A stretch of DNA of 64,000 bases from Bin18 sp965242795 (GTDB taxonomy: Bacteria; Desulfobacterota; Binatia; Bin18), in NCBI GenBank assembly GCA_965242795.1, contig OZ251505.1:3720001-3784000 (forward strand), in the 5' to 3' direction. Position 1 is the first letter of the stretch, and each line of letters starts with the position of its first letter. The notes beneath the pieces are model-generated. The model was not told where the DNA came from. It was given only the letters and a program-made list of their open reading frames with translations, and did no database searches. Below are positions 8,640-15,963 of the stretch, in pieces. The position numbers and the translations under genes were made by a program.

Positions 8640-9152
8640 TCATTCCAGGTCCAGGGACCAGAGGTCCGTACCCGGCTCCTCCGTCGTTTGCGATGCCGCC
8701 GGCTCGCTGCCCCCGGCGCCCACGTTCCCGAAAATGAATTCGCCGATCAACTCCTGAATGTCGACCGGCTCCTCGGTGTTGTCAATAGTTCCGCCCGGGG
8801 CGAGCGTAGCCGCGGCGTGGCCGGGCGTGATCTCCACGTACCGTTCGCCGATCAGCCCCTTGGTCTTGATCGCGGCCTGCGTATCGGTGTGGAGCCGGAC
8901 GTTCTCGTCGATCTTGAGCGTGACACGCGCGAGGTAATCCGCCAGCCGCACGCGCTCGACGCGCCCGATCTCCACTCCGGCCAGTTCGACTACCGCGCCA
9001 TCCTGCAACCCGCCCGCGGTCGTGAAGTCCGCATACAACGGATAGCGGGCCGCGCCCAGATCGACCTGTCCGAGTTGGATCGAGAAATAGCCCAGCAGGC
9101 CGACGACGCCCAGCAGCAGCGTTCCGACCAGCAGTTCCGCGTCGTACTTCAT
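8640..9152 (-). CDS. mlaD: MlaD-type MCE-domain protein
   Basis: A 170-residue protein with one N-terminal membrane helix (about residues 7-24) and a single MCE domain ('YADFTTAGGLQDGAVVELAG', 'VEIGRVERVRL', 'AAIKTKGLIGERYVEITPG'). MlaD forms a hexameric ring on the MlaE permease that channels phospholipid through the periplasmic face. The short Ser/Thr/Glu-rich tail lacks the extended helix of some MCE proteins. The ATG at 9152 is directly supported by the family start. The 138-bp gap to mlaF contains a repeat remnant. Confidence 0.93.
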   Translation of the reverse strand: MKYDAELLVGTLLLGVVGLLGYFSIQLGQVDLGAARYPLYADFTTAGGLQDGAVVELAGVEIGRVERVRLADYLARVTLKIDENVRLHTDTQAAIKTKGLIGERYVEITPGHAAATLAPGGTIDNTEEPVDIQELIGEFIFGNVGAGGSEPAASQTTEEPGTDLWSLDLE

Positions 9153-9188
9153 GGGGAGAGAAACGCGCGAACGACTCGACGGGCCGGA

Positions 9189-9246
9189 GACCCTTCGACT
9201 CGCTCGGGGGCCGGCCCGTCGAGCTCGTCGAAGCGGTTCCCGGCCG
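9189..9246. repeat. Diverged copy of the dispersed MITE core, between mlaF and mlaD
   Basis: Reads as a GC-drifted version of the core found at 15709-15762: ACCCTTCGACTCGCTCGGGG, then a GGCCCGTCGAGCTCGTCGAAG stretch and TTCCCGG. A TIR-like GCATGGAAGATTCCC follows at the right. It is self-complementary, so it may also form an RNA hairpin in the operon transcript. Confidence 0.6.
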
Positions 9247-9290
9247 GTCGCATGGAAGATTCCCGTCTCATGGGCCGTCGGGGAGATGTC

Positions 9291-10067
9291 TCAGTGCACG
9301 TCTATCGGGCCGTCGAGGGCGCCGCTCAGGAATTGGCGGACGATCGGGTCGTCCGACGCCTGCAGGTCCGAGGGCGAACCCGACTCGATGATCTTACCCT
9401 GATGCAACATAGCGATGTGGGTCGCTATGGAAAAGACCTCGGGGATCTCGTGGCTGACGATCACCGCGGTGAAGCCCAACAGGCCGTGCAGATCCTGGAT
9501 GAGCCGGTGGATGGCGTGCACGCGGATCGGGTCCAGGCCGGTGGTCGGCTCGTCGAACAGCAGAATCTCCGGGTCGGAGACCAGCGCGCGGGCCAGCGCG
9601 GCGCGTTTGCGCATGCCGCCCGACAATTCGGACGGAAACTTGTCGCCCCCGCCCGCCAGCCCGACCTGGAACAGCCGTTCTTCCACCTTGGCCTTGATGT
9701 CGGCCTCGCCCGTGCGGGTCTTCTCGCGCAGCGGAAAGGCCACGTTGTCGTACACCGACAGGGAGTCGAACAGGGCGCCGCCCTGGAACAGCATGCCGAA
9801 CCGGTTCCGCACGCGGTTGAGCGCGCGTCGGCCCAGGCCAGTGACGTCGACGTCGTCCACCCACACGCGGCCCGCGTCCGGGCGCAGCAGGCCGATGACG
9901 TGCTTGAGCAGACAACTCTTCCCCGCCCCGCTGCCTCCGACCACCGCGAAGATGGCCTGGTCCGGGATTTCGAGGTGCACGCCGCGCAGCACCTGCTGGC
10001 TGCCGAACGATTTGTGGAGGTTCTCGATCCGAATCACGTCGGCCCCCGCTGATCCATCGATTCTCAC
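9291..10067 (-). CDS. mlaF: MlaF-type ABC ATPase
   Basis: ABC transporter ATPase of the MlaF/Ttg2A group (258 aa). Walker A is 'VGGSGAGKSCLLKH', followed by a Q-loop ('MLFQGGALFDSLSV'), signature 'LSGGMRKRAALARAL', Walker B 'ILLFDEPTTGLDP' and the switch His in 'IVSHEIPEVF'. The 'FQGGALFDSL' and 'SGGMRKR' forms are typical of MCE-system ATPases. It energises phospholipid movement by MlaE. GTG at 10067, behind AAAGGGAAC, is taken as the start; in-frame sequence further upstream is repeat DNA and should be excluded. A later GTG at 10037 is possible. Confidence 0.93.
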   Translation of the reverse strand: MRIDGSAGADVIRIENLHKSFGSQQVLRGVHLEIPDQAIFAVVGGSGAGKSCLLKHVIGLLRPDAGRVWVDDVDVTGLGRRALNRVRNRFGMLFQGGALFDSLSVYDNVAFPLREKTRTGEADIKAKVEERLFQVGLAGGGDKFPSELSGGMRKRAALARALVSDPEILLFDEPTTGLDPIRVHAIHRLIQDLHGLLGFTAVIVSHEIPEVFSIATHIAMLHQGKIIESGSPSDLQASDDPIVRQFLSGALDGPIDVH

Positions 10068-10151
10068 GTTCCCTTTGCATCGGCGTGTCGTCGGGGGGCA
10101 ACTCCCGACCTCTCCGATGAACGACGACGGTAAGATGGTTGCCTCCGCATC

Positions 10152-10249
10152 GTAGGGGCAACCCCCTGTGGTTGCCCTCTTCCCGAAACGGCCCACCGCC
10201 GGGCAGGCACCCTTCGACAGGCTCAGGGACCGCTGGGGCCTGCCCCTAC
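10152..10249. repeat. GTAGGGGCA...TGCCCCTAC element between mlaE and mlaF
   Basis: About 98 bp bounded by a 9-bp inverted repeat GTAGGGGCA / TGCCCCTAC. The left half contains AACCCCCTGTGGTTGCCC, the right half GGGCAGGCAC ... GGGGCCTGCCCC, with a CCTTCGACAGGCTCAGGG hairpin unit between. The same family recurs near 17105, 20985, 28577 and 53111. Here it sits inside an operon in the 238-bp gap between mlaE and mlaF. Confidence 0.8.
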
Positions 10250-10305
10250 GAAACACGCCCCGGCTCAGGTCCTCCCACGACGTACGGACAGACGCCCTCC
10301 GACCG

Positions 10306-11076
10306 TCACAACAGCACCGAGCCCAGGAAATAGTCCCAGACCAGGATCAGCACCGCGCACGTCACGACCGCCTGCGTGGTCGCCTGACTCACGCCCTCGG
10401 CCCCGCGGGCGGCATAGAATCCCTTGAAGCAACTGACCCAGGCCACGATCACGCCGAACGACAACGATTTGTACACCCCCATCCACACGTCGCCGGAATC
10501 CGCGGCGCTGCTCATCTGCGTGAAGTACGCGCCCGAACTGCCACCCAGCAACTCGACGCCCACGACGTAGCCGCCGTAGATGCCGACGGTCACGAAGATG
10601 CCGTTCAGGAGCGGGAAGGTAATCAGCGCCGCCAGAAAGATCGGCACGACCAGGTAGCGGATGGGGTTGAGGGCCATGACCTCCAGGGCGTCGATCTGTT
10701 CGGTGATGCGCATGATGCCGAGTTCCGCGGTCAGGGCGGAGCCGGCGCGCGCCGTAATCATGAGCGCGGACAGAACCGGCCCCAGTTCGCGGATCAGGCT
10801 CAGGCCGACCATCGGCCCCAGCGCCTCCTCGCCCCCGAAGCGGCGCAGCGCGATGTAGCCTTGCAGGGCGACGACCATGCCGGTGAAGGCTCCGGTGAAC
10901 ACGATCAGCAGCAGCGAGCGGCTGCCGATGAAATAGATGCGCCGGGCGAGTTGGCCGGCTTGCAGCGGCGGAACGAAGACGTCGATCAGGGTGACGCCCA
11001 GAAAGATGCCCATGCGGCCCGTATCGTGCAGGGAGCGCAGCGTGTGCCGTCCACACGCACGGACGAACGTGAGCAC
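10306..11076 (-). CDS. mlaE: MlaE-type phospholipid transport permease
   Basis: A 256-residue MlaE/Ttg2B permease with about five to six membrane helices. Family segments are 'FTGAFTGMVVALQGYIALRR', 'LIRELGPVLSALMITARAGS', 'ELGIMRITEQIDALEVMALN' and 'AWVSCFKGFYAARGAEGVSQ'. It forms the dimeric inner-membrane channel of the MlaFEDB lipid transporter. GTG at 11076 with GGAGAGG six bases upstream is preferred; longer frames add a non-homologous Arg/Ser/Pro-rich stretch. It is the first gene of the leftward mla operon. Confidence 0.93.
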   Translation of the reverse strand: MLTFVRACGRHTLRSLHDTGRMGIFLGVTLIDVFVPPLQAGQLARRIYFIGSRSLLLIVFTGAFTGMVVALQGYIALRRFGGEEALGPMVGLSLIRELGPVLSALMITARAGSALTAELGIMRITEQIDALEVMALNPIRYLVVPIFLAALITFPLLNGIFVTVGIYGGYVVGVELLGGSSGAYFTQMSSAADSGDVWMGVYKSLSFGVIVAWVSCFKGFYAARGAEGVSQATTQAVVTCAVLILVWDYFLGSVLL

Positions 11077-11267
11077 GCGGGTTCCTCTCCGGCTCGAAAG
11101 TCGGCGTTGGGGTCGGGAGGAGGGTGGTGTGCGAGGCAGGCAGTGGAATTGTGATGGGAAGGCGGGCGTGTGAGCGCAGGACTCTCTACCACACGCTCTG
11201 CATGGACTCAAGGGCGAGGGGGCCAGCCTCTGAATTGCAGCCTGAGCACTGTCTTAGTTCACGAGCG

Positions 11268-11861
11268 TCAGATTCTGAATTGTGACGTGCATTCCAGCCA
11301 ACCGGCCTCGGTGACGACGTAATCCACCATCTCGTCTCGGCCATCGGACGGGACTTCGTCGATAATCTGGAAGCCGTACGCCACGCCAACGCGGAGAGCG
11401 CCCACCAGCACACCGCGAAACGCCCGGTCGTAATACCCTCGGCCGCGTCCCAGCCGGCGTCCCGCCCGGTCGAAGGCGACCGCCGGGGTGACGACGACAT
11501 CGGTAGCGGTCACGTCGGCCAGTAGTGTTCCTCCGGGCGGAACCGGAATGCCGAAGGCGCCGGGTACGAGTGGCTGCCCCTCGATCCGCAGGACGAATTC
11601 GATCTCCCGCCGATCCGTCGTCAGCCGCGGATAATACACGCGCTTGCCCTGCCGATGGGCATGTTGCCAGATCGCTTCAGTGTCCACCTCGTTCTCGGTC
11701 GGGCAGTAGAGGACGACTTGACGCGCGGCGTGGAACGTTGCGCTCGCTCCGAACGCCCGGGAAATACGTCGGCTCTGCGTAATGACCTCCGCATCGGACA
11801 GTGCCCGACGTCGTGTGCGCAAACGGTCGCGGAGCCGTTGTTTTGCAGGGGAGATGGGCAT
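11268..11861 (-). CDS. 5-formyltetrahydrofolate cyclo-ligase
   Basis: A 197-residue protein of the MTHFS family. It shows the N-terminal 'KQRLRDRLRTRRRALS', the substrate loop 'VVLYCPTENEVDTEAI', 'FVLRIEGQPLVPGAFGIPVP' and the hallmark nucleotide loop 'RLGRGRGYYDRAF', followed by 'GVAYGFQIIDEVP'. It converts 5-formyl-THF to 5,10-methenyl-THF using ATP in folate salvage. It starts at ATG 11861, 30 bp past the 3' end of a MaoC gene, so it may be the distal gene of a leftward unit. A 190-bp gap separates it from mlaE; I see no feature there. Confidence 0.92.
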   Translation of the reverse strand: MPISPAKQRLRDRLRTRRRALSDAEVITQSRRISRAFGASATFHAARQVVLYCPTENEVDTEAIWQHAHRQGKRVYYPRLTTDRREIEFVLRIEGQPLVPGAFGIPVPPGGTLLADVTATDVVVTPAVAFDRAGRRLGRGRGYYDRAFRGVLVGALRVGVAYGFQIIDEVPSDGRDEMVDYVVTEAGWLECTSQFRI

Positions 11862-11890
11862 GGCGCCCCGCGCCCGCGAAAGCCCGCCGG

Positions 11891-12337
11891 CTACGCTGTG
11901 CCGCGTTCCGGCAGGGTGAAGGCCGCGGCGCCGCTCGGCATGGTCTCGCCGTTCTGGTTGCGCTGCCAGACGTCGCATTCGACGCGCGGCTCACCGTCAA
12001 CCCGACTCGTCCGGGTGACGACCCCGCCGCACGTCAGCAGGTCGCCCGGAAAGACGTTGGCGGCAAAGCGTAGCTTGGTCTTCCGCAAATCCCAGGGCCG
12101 ATGCAGCAGGGCGGTCAGGAAGCGGTACAAAAAGGTTTCGTTGAGGGGACCTTGCTGGACCACGTCGGGCAAGCCGCGCTCGCGGGCGTACCCGCGGTCG
12201 AGGTGCAGCGGGTTGGTATCGCGCAATATGATGGCGACCGGGATGTACGCCGACCGGTCCATCGGGCCGTAGGTTGCCTGCGGCAGTTGCAGGCCGACGC
12301 GCACGTCCTCGAAAAAAAGTTGCGACCCAGCCTCCAT
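11891..12337 (-). CDS. MaoC-like hot-dog dehydratase (C-type subunit)
   Basis: A 148-residue MaoC-family protein. 'DTNPLHLDRGYARERGLPDV' is the hydratase-2 catalytic motif (Asp and His in D-x-N-P-L-H), followed by 'FPGDLLTCGGVVT' near the C-terminus. R-hydratases add water to trans-2-enoyl-CoA. It lies 9 bp downstream of a second MaoC-like gene that resembles the non-catalytic N-type half, so the pair probably forms a heteromeric hydratase of the kind known from actinobacterial fatty-acid or steroid metabolism. Substrate unknown. Confidence 0.85.
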   Translation of the reverse strand: MEAGSQLFFEDVRVGLQLPQATYGPMDRSAYIPVAIILRDTNPLHLDRGYARERGLPDVVQQGPLNETFLYRFLTALLHRPWDLRKTKLRFAANVFPGDLLTCGGVVTRTSRVDGEPRVECDVWQRNQNGETMPSGAAAFTLPERGTA

Positions 12338-12346
12338 GCCCTCGGC

Positions 12347-12826
12347 CTATGTGAACAGGATGTACGACTGCACGCCGCGGAAGGCGGTGTCGCCGGATTC
12401 GTCCGCCGCGGTGAAACTGACCTGAATCACGTCGAAGCGGCGTTTCCCCTGCTTTTCGTACACGTCGGCGACCTCGGCGCGCACGGTCAGCGTTTCCCCG
12501 ACGTACAGCGGCCGGCGGTATTCCAGTTCCTGTTCTCCGAACATGGCCGTGCCGGTTCGATAGTCGAAGCGGAAGTCCGTTTCCCAATCGAAGGTGCGCA
12601 GCAACGCCTGCACCGCCATGAACGGGGCGAACGACGGCGGCGTCACACGGCGGGCGTATCCGGCCGCCTTCGCCGCCTCGTCGTTCGAGAACGCGGCGTG
12701 TTCCTCGCCCGCGAGCGGCAGATACATGTCCAGGTCGTCTTCTCGGATGGTATAGGAGACCGTCTTGAGGACACGGCCGATCAGGTCGGTCCGATCCGGC
12801 CCTGCGGCGGATGGATTTCCCGGCAC
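12347..12826 (-). CDS. MaoC N-terminal-type hot-dog protein (FAS1-like dehydratase domain)
   Basis: A 159-residue hot-dog protein of the N-terminal MaoC/FAS1_DH type: 'YTIREDDLDMYLPLAGEEHA', 'RVTPPSFAPFMAVQALL', 'GEQELEYRRPLYVGETLTVR' and 'VYEKQGKRRFDVIQVSF'. It lacks the D-x-N-P-x-H catalytic motif of its partner, as expected for the structural half of a two-subunit enoyl hydratase. Start is GTG 12826 with AGAGGG upstream. It sits 9 bp upstream of the catalytic-type MaoC gene and 87 bp downstream of an NTF2-like gene. Confidence 0.8.
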   Translation of the reverse strand: MPGNPSAAGPDRTDLIGRVLKTVSYTIREDDLDMYLPLAGEEHAAFSNDEAAKAAGYARRVTPPSFAPFMAVQALLRTFDWETDFRFDYRTGTAMFGEQELEYRRPLYVGETLTVRAEVADVYEKQGKRRFDVIQVSFTAADESGDTAFRGVQSYILFT

Positions 12827-12913
12827 CCGGCGGCCCTCTACCCTTCGGACCGGGCGCCGGCGTCCAGACCGCGGGACGAGCCGGACCGTGGAACCTCGGG
12901 CATCTGCACGCGC

Positions 12914-13312
12914 CTATTTTCCGAAGACGGTGTCGACGAGTGCGGTGTCCAGATACTCGGTGATCTGTTGTACCTTCCCGTCGGCAAGGCGGAAGACCTG
13001 CGCATAGGTGTTGTTGTAGGCCGTGCCGGATTTGGTGACGGATTCGCCGCGGGCCTGCATGACCACGTGATCCCCCTCGGCGATCAGCCGGTCCACGTGA
13101 ATGGCGATCCCGCCGTCGAGCTGCGCGCCCAGCGGGGCGAGGAGTCTGTCGACAATGTCTTGTTTCCCCTCGAACACCCCGGAAAACTTGGTCGAGCCGA
13201 TCAGCGTGAACCGGACGTCGTCCGCCAGATTGTCGAGATAGGCATCGACGTTTCCCTTGGACAGTTCGGCGAACATGTTGCGGATGATCTCTTTGTTTTC
13301 GGCCGCGCCCAT
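12914..13312 (-). CDS. NTF2/SnoaL-like protein (132 aa)
   Basis: A small NTF2-fold (SnoaL-like) protein: 'KEIIRNMFAELSKGNVDAYL', 'LADDVRFTLIGSTKFSGVFE', 'DHVVMQARGESVTKSGTAYN' and 'VFRLADGKVQQITEYLDTAL'. Family members include limonene-epoxide hydrolases, ketosteroid isomerases, polyketide cyclases and many non-enzymatic proteins, so the fold is secure but the reaction is not. It is first in a leftward unit with two MaoC-like genes and a folate gene and has a good promoter upstream. Pairing with hydratases hints at acyl-CoA or sterol-like substrates, as inference only. Confidence 0.8.
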   Translation of the reverse strand: MGAAENKEIIRNMFAELSKGNVDAYLDNLADDVRFTLIGSTKFSGVFEGKQDIVDRLLAPLGAQLDGGIAIHVDRLIAEGDHVVMQARGESVTKSGTAYNNTYAQVFRLADGKVQQITEYLDTALVDTVFGK

Positions 13313-13346
13313 GTCGTCCTCCCTTTTTGACGATGAATCGGACGGG

Positions 13347-13376
13347 ACTGTAGGGCGAAGCCCGAAACGGTGTCAA
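13347..13376 (-). promoter_or_regulatory. Sigma70-like promoter for the NTF2-MaoC unit
   Basis: On the minus strand, TTGACA (13376-13371), an 18-base spacer and TACAGT (13352-13347) lie about 35 bases before the NTF2-like start codon. The -35 is perfect and the -10 matches TATAAT at four of six positions. A GGGAGGA ribosome site follows before the ATG. Confidence 0.6.
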
Positions 13377-13536
13377 GGTGAACGCCCCGCAGGTAAACCC
13401 CTTCTCCATTCCGAGAGAGGGCACCCCGGACCACAACATTGAATCAACCAAAAACTTCGAACCGGGACGTTCCCCGCGGTCCTTGCGCCCCACCCCGTTT
13501 CCCCGCAGTATGGGCCGCTGAAAAGGACACGCCAGC

Positions 13537-14370
13537 ATGACGTCACCGGCGCGCGAGCGTTTCACCACTCTGGTCTCCGGGCCCGAAGAAGACCTGGACT
13601 TGGCCGAAGCCGCGTTGCTGATCGCCCAGGAAGAACAGCCGGACCTCGACGTCGCACATTACCTGAAACGCCTGGACCAACTCGCCGCCGCGGTCCGCGC
13701 GGCACTTCCCCCCTCGCCGACGCCCCAGGACACGCTCAAGTGTCTCAATACCCACCTGTTCTTCAGGGAGGGGCTGCGCGGCAACACCAGCGAATACTAC
13801 GACCCGCGCAACAGCTTCCTCAACGACGTGTTGGACACCAAGACCGGCATCCCCATCACCCTGTCGGTGATCTACATGGAGGTCGGCCGCCGCTTGGGTC
13901 TGGCCTTGGTAGGCATCGGATTTCCGGGGCATTTTCTGGTCAGGTATTCGGGGCCGGACGGCGAGCAGATACTCGACCCGTTCCTGGGCGGCGCCAGCCT
14001 GAGCGAGACGCAGTTGGCGGCGAAACTCAGGAGCATGTACGGCGAGAACAACCCGCTGGCCGCACAGGTATCGAAACTGCTGACCCCGGCGACCAAGAAG
14101 GAAATTCTCACGCGGATGCTGGGCAACCTCAAAGGCGTCTATCTGAACAAGGGCGACTTCGAGCGGGCGTTGGGCGTCATCGACCGCATGCTGCTCATCC
14201 GGCCCGACGCCGCGACCGAGTTCCGCGACCGCGGCGCGGTGCAACAACGTCTGGGCCGGATGCAGGGCGCCGTCCACGACTTCAAGACATACCTGGAACT
14301 GGCACCGGACGCCCCGGACGCGGATCGTATCCGCACCCTCATCCAGCGGTCGGTCGCCCAGTTGAACTAA
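13537..14370 (+). CDS. SirB1-family transglutaminase-like/TPR protein
   Basis: A 277-residue SirB1/transglutaminase-like protein with a C-terminal TPR-like pair. It shows 'LNTHLFFREGLRGNTSEYYD', 'NSFLNDVLDTKTGIPITLSV', 'GRRLGLALVGIGFPGHFLVR' and 'YLNKGDFERALGVIDRMLLI' with the following helix pair. Typical catalytic Cys is absent at the expected position (the stretch before GIPITLS has none), as in other SirB1 proteins, so a scaffold role is possible. Precise function is not established. The next gene starts immediately after the stop (TAA then GTG), indicating translational coupling. Confidence 0.82.
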   Translation: MTSPARERFTTLVSGPEEDLDLAEAALLIAQEEQPDLDVAHYLKRLDQLAAAVRAALPPSPTPQDTLKCLNTHLFFREGLRGNTSEYYDPRNSFLNDVLDTKTGIPITLSVIYMEVGRRLGLALVGIGFPGHFLVRYSGPDGEQILDPFLGGASLSETQLAAKLRSMYGENNPLAAQVSKLLTPATKKEILTRMLGNLKGVYLNKGDFERALGVIDRMLLIRPDAATEFRDRGAVQQRLGRMQGAVHDFKTYLELAPDAPDADRIRTLIQRSVAQLN

Positions 14371-14808
14371 GTGACGGACGCTTCACCGATCTCGCGCGTG
14401 GCCGCGGGACTGCTGACCCGTTCGGACCGGGTGCTCATCTGCCAACGCCGCGGTGACGGGCTCCATCCCCTCAAGTGGGAGTTCCCCGGCGGCAAGGTGG
14501 AAGACGGCGAAGACGAGACCACCTGCCTGCGGCGCGAACTCCGCGAAGAACTCGGCATCCACGCCACACCGGGCGCCATCCTGTCCCGCACGACGCATAC
14601 GTATCCGAACGGTCGGCGCGTTGCCGTCAGCTTCATGCACGTGCGGGCGTATCGCGGCCAGCCCGTCAACAAGGTCTTTCGGAACGTCGTCTGGGCGCCG
14701 CGGGCGCGGCTGCTCGACTACGATTTTCTGGAGGGCAACGTGGACTTCGTAACGCGCCTGGTCCGCGGCGAATGGTCACAGGTTTTCGAAGACGATCAAA
14801 CACTATAG
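14371..14808 (+). CDS. NUDIX hydrolase, MutT-like
   Basis: A 145-residue NUDIX protein. The NUDIX box reads 'GGKVEDGEDETTCLRRELREELG', matching Gx5Ex7REUxEExGU. The N-terminal 'VAAGLLTRSDRVLICQRR' and 'PLKWEFPGGKVE' are MutT-like, suggesting removal of 8-oxo-dGTP or a related nucleotide. The GTG start directly abuts the preceding stop. Its last 13 bases overlap the 3' end of the convergent methyltransferase gene. Confidence 0.88.
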   Translation: MTDASPISRVAAGLLTRSDRVLICQRRGDGLHPLKWEFPGGKVEDGEDETTCLRRELREELGIHATPGAILSRTTHTYPNGRRVAVSFMHVRAYRGQPVNKVFRNVVWAPRARLLDYDFLEGNVDFVTRLVRGEWSQVFEDDQTL

Positions 14809-15623
14809 ATTTCTCTCGCTACAGAAGGCTGGAACAGCCTTTCCGCCGACTGACGTTCCGCTTCTTCCAGCCGCGCGTTTGCCGCGGCGACGAACGGCTC
14901 ATATTTTTCGATTCCGATGAAGTGTCTGCCGATCCTCCGGCAGACGACCGGACACGTGCCGACGCCGGCGAACGGGTCGAGCACGACGTCCCCTTCCGCC
15001 GAGCTCGCCTTTATCAGCCGTTCCATCAGTTCTTCGGGCTTCTGAATCGTGTTGAGGGCTTCCCGGCTGACGAGTTCCTTCGACCGGTACGTCAGTTGTT
15101 TGATGTCGCCCCACACGTCTCCCGGGTTCTTGCCGTTCCCGTTGAACATCGTCTTGCCGAATTTTCCGTTCACGACCGACGGGACGCGCTCGCATCGCAG
15201 CCGGTGTTCCAACTCTACGAGTTGCCCGACACGGACCGCATCGAGATCGAACGTCTTCGGCCTCCGGCCTTTGATGAAATAACAGATGACGTCGTAATTG
15301 TTCGTATAGTTGATCCGCCCTTGAGCCAAACGGCTCGGCTGGAACCAGACGATCCTGGCCCGGAGGTCGAGGTACGACCGGTAATCGATGAAATCCAGGC
15401 AGTCCGGTTTTCCGAACAGGTAGAGCGCCCCCCCGTCCTTCAGTTTCGGAGCAAACGCCCGGATTAGTTTCAGATTGAACTCCTGGATCCCGCTCACCTT
15501 GTCCCACTCGTTCGTCGTGACGCCATACGGGCCGTCGCAGACGATCAGGTCCACGCTCTCATCGTCGATCTTCGGTACAAGGTCGAATGCGTCGGCGTGG
15601 TAGATGCGGTCGAGGTCTAGCAT
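14796..15623 (-). CDS. Orphan DNA N4/N6 methyltransferase (beta-class order)
   Basis: A 275-residue DNA methyltransferase of the N4/N6 class. The catalytic motif IV is near the N-terminus as 'VCDGPYGVTTNEWD' (a D-G-P-Y variant of D/N/S-P-P-Y). The AdoMet motif I is near the C-terminus as 'VVLDPFAGVGTCPVVCRRIG', with 'HFIGIEKYEPFVAAANARL' after it. That order is the beta class. A target-recognition stretch lies between ('PSVVNGKFGKTMFNG'). No restriction endonuclease is adjacent, so it is probably an orphan or phage-type methylase. Its coding sequence is visibly less GC-rich than its neighbours and it ends beside stacked mobile repeats, both pointing to acquisition. Confidence 0.87.
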   Translation of the reverse strand: MLDLDRIYHADAFDLVPKIDDESVDLIVCDGPYGVTTNEWDKVSGIQEFNLKLIRAFAPKLKDGGALYLFGKPDCLDFIDYRSYLDLRARIVWFQPSRLAQGRINYTNNYDVICYFIKGRRPKTFDLDAVRVGQLVELEHRLRCERVPSVVNGKFGKTMFNGNGKNPGDVWGDIKQLTYRSKELVSREALNTIQKPEELMERLIKASSAEGDVVLDPFAGVGTCPVVCRRIGRHFIGIEKYEPFVAAANARLEEAERQSAERLFQPSVAREIYSV

Positions 15624-15641
15624 TTGTCGCGTCCTCTTTGG

Positions 15642-15784
15642 GGGGAATGACAGACAAGAATATCTTAGAACTCACCCCAACTGACACACTGTGTACATCT
15701 GGTTGAAAACCCTTCGACAAGCTCAGGGACCAGCCCGTTGAGCTTGTCGAAACGGTCCCCGGATCCTCTTGTCTGTCATTCCCC
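15642..15784. mobile_element. MITE-like element, copy A (143 bp)
   Basis: Bounded by a perfect 18-bp inverted repeat: GGGGAATGACAGACAAGA at 15642-15659 and its complement at 15767-15784. The interior carries a nested hairpin unit, ACCCTTCGACAAGCTCAGGG then CAGCCCGTTGAGCTTGTCGA. No coding capacity. A second copy with the same termini and core lies at 30528-30667 in the opposite orientation, and a longer one at 51618-51915. Consistent with a non-autonomous transposable element. Confidence 0.8.
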
Positions 15785-15794
15785 ATTTTTGGGC

Positions 15795-15922
15795 GGATTA
15801 CCTACTTGACGATCCTTGCATATTCTTTCCCTTCAATGACGATGTGTAGGGGCGTGAAATTTTACGCCCCTCTGCCTGACGAGGGGCAAAAAGGCGTCTC
15901 AGGATCGTCAAGTAGGTAATCC
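15795..15922. mobile_element. Second inverted-repeat element (128 bp) next to copy A
   Basis: Ends are a perfect 22-bp inverted repeat (15795-15816 and 15901-15922), beginning GGATTACCTACTTGACGATC. The interior includes a near-palindrome AGGGGCGTGAAATTTTACGC around 15849-15873 and a GAGGGGCAAAAAGG tract. No open frame. It begins 10 bp after the end of the MITE, so two unrelated palindromic elements are stacked between the methyltransferase and ychF. Confidence 0.75.
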
Positions 15923-15963
15923 CCCTTTTTTTCGTCAGACACGTACTCCGCGGAACGCACCGA

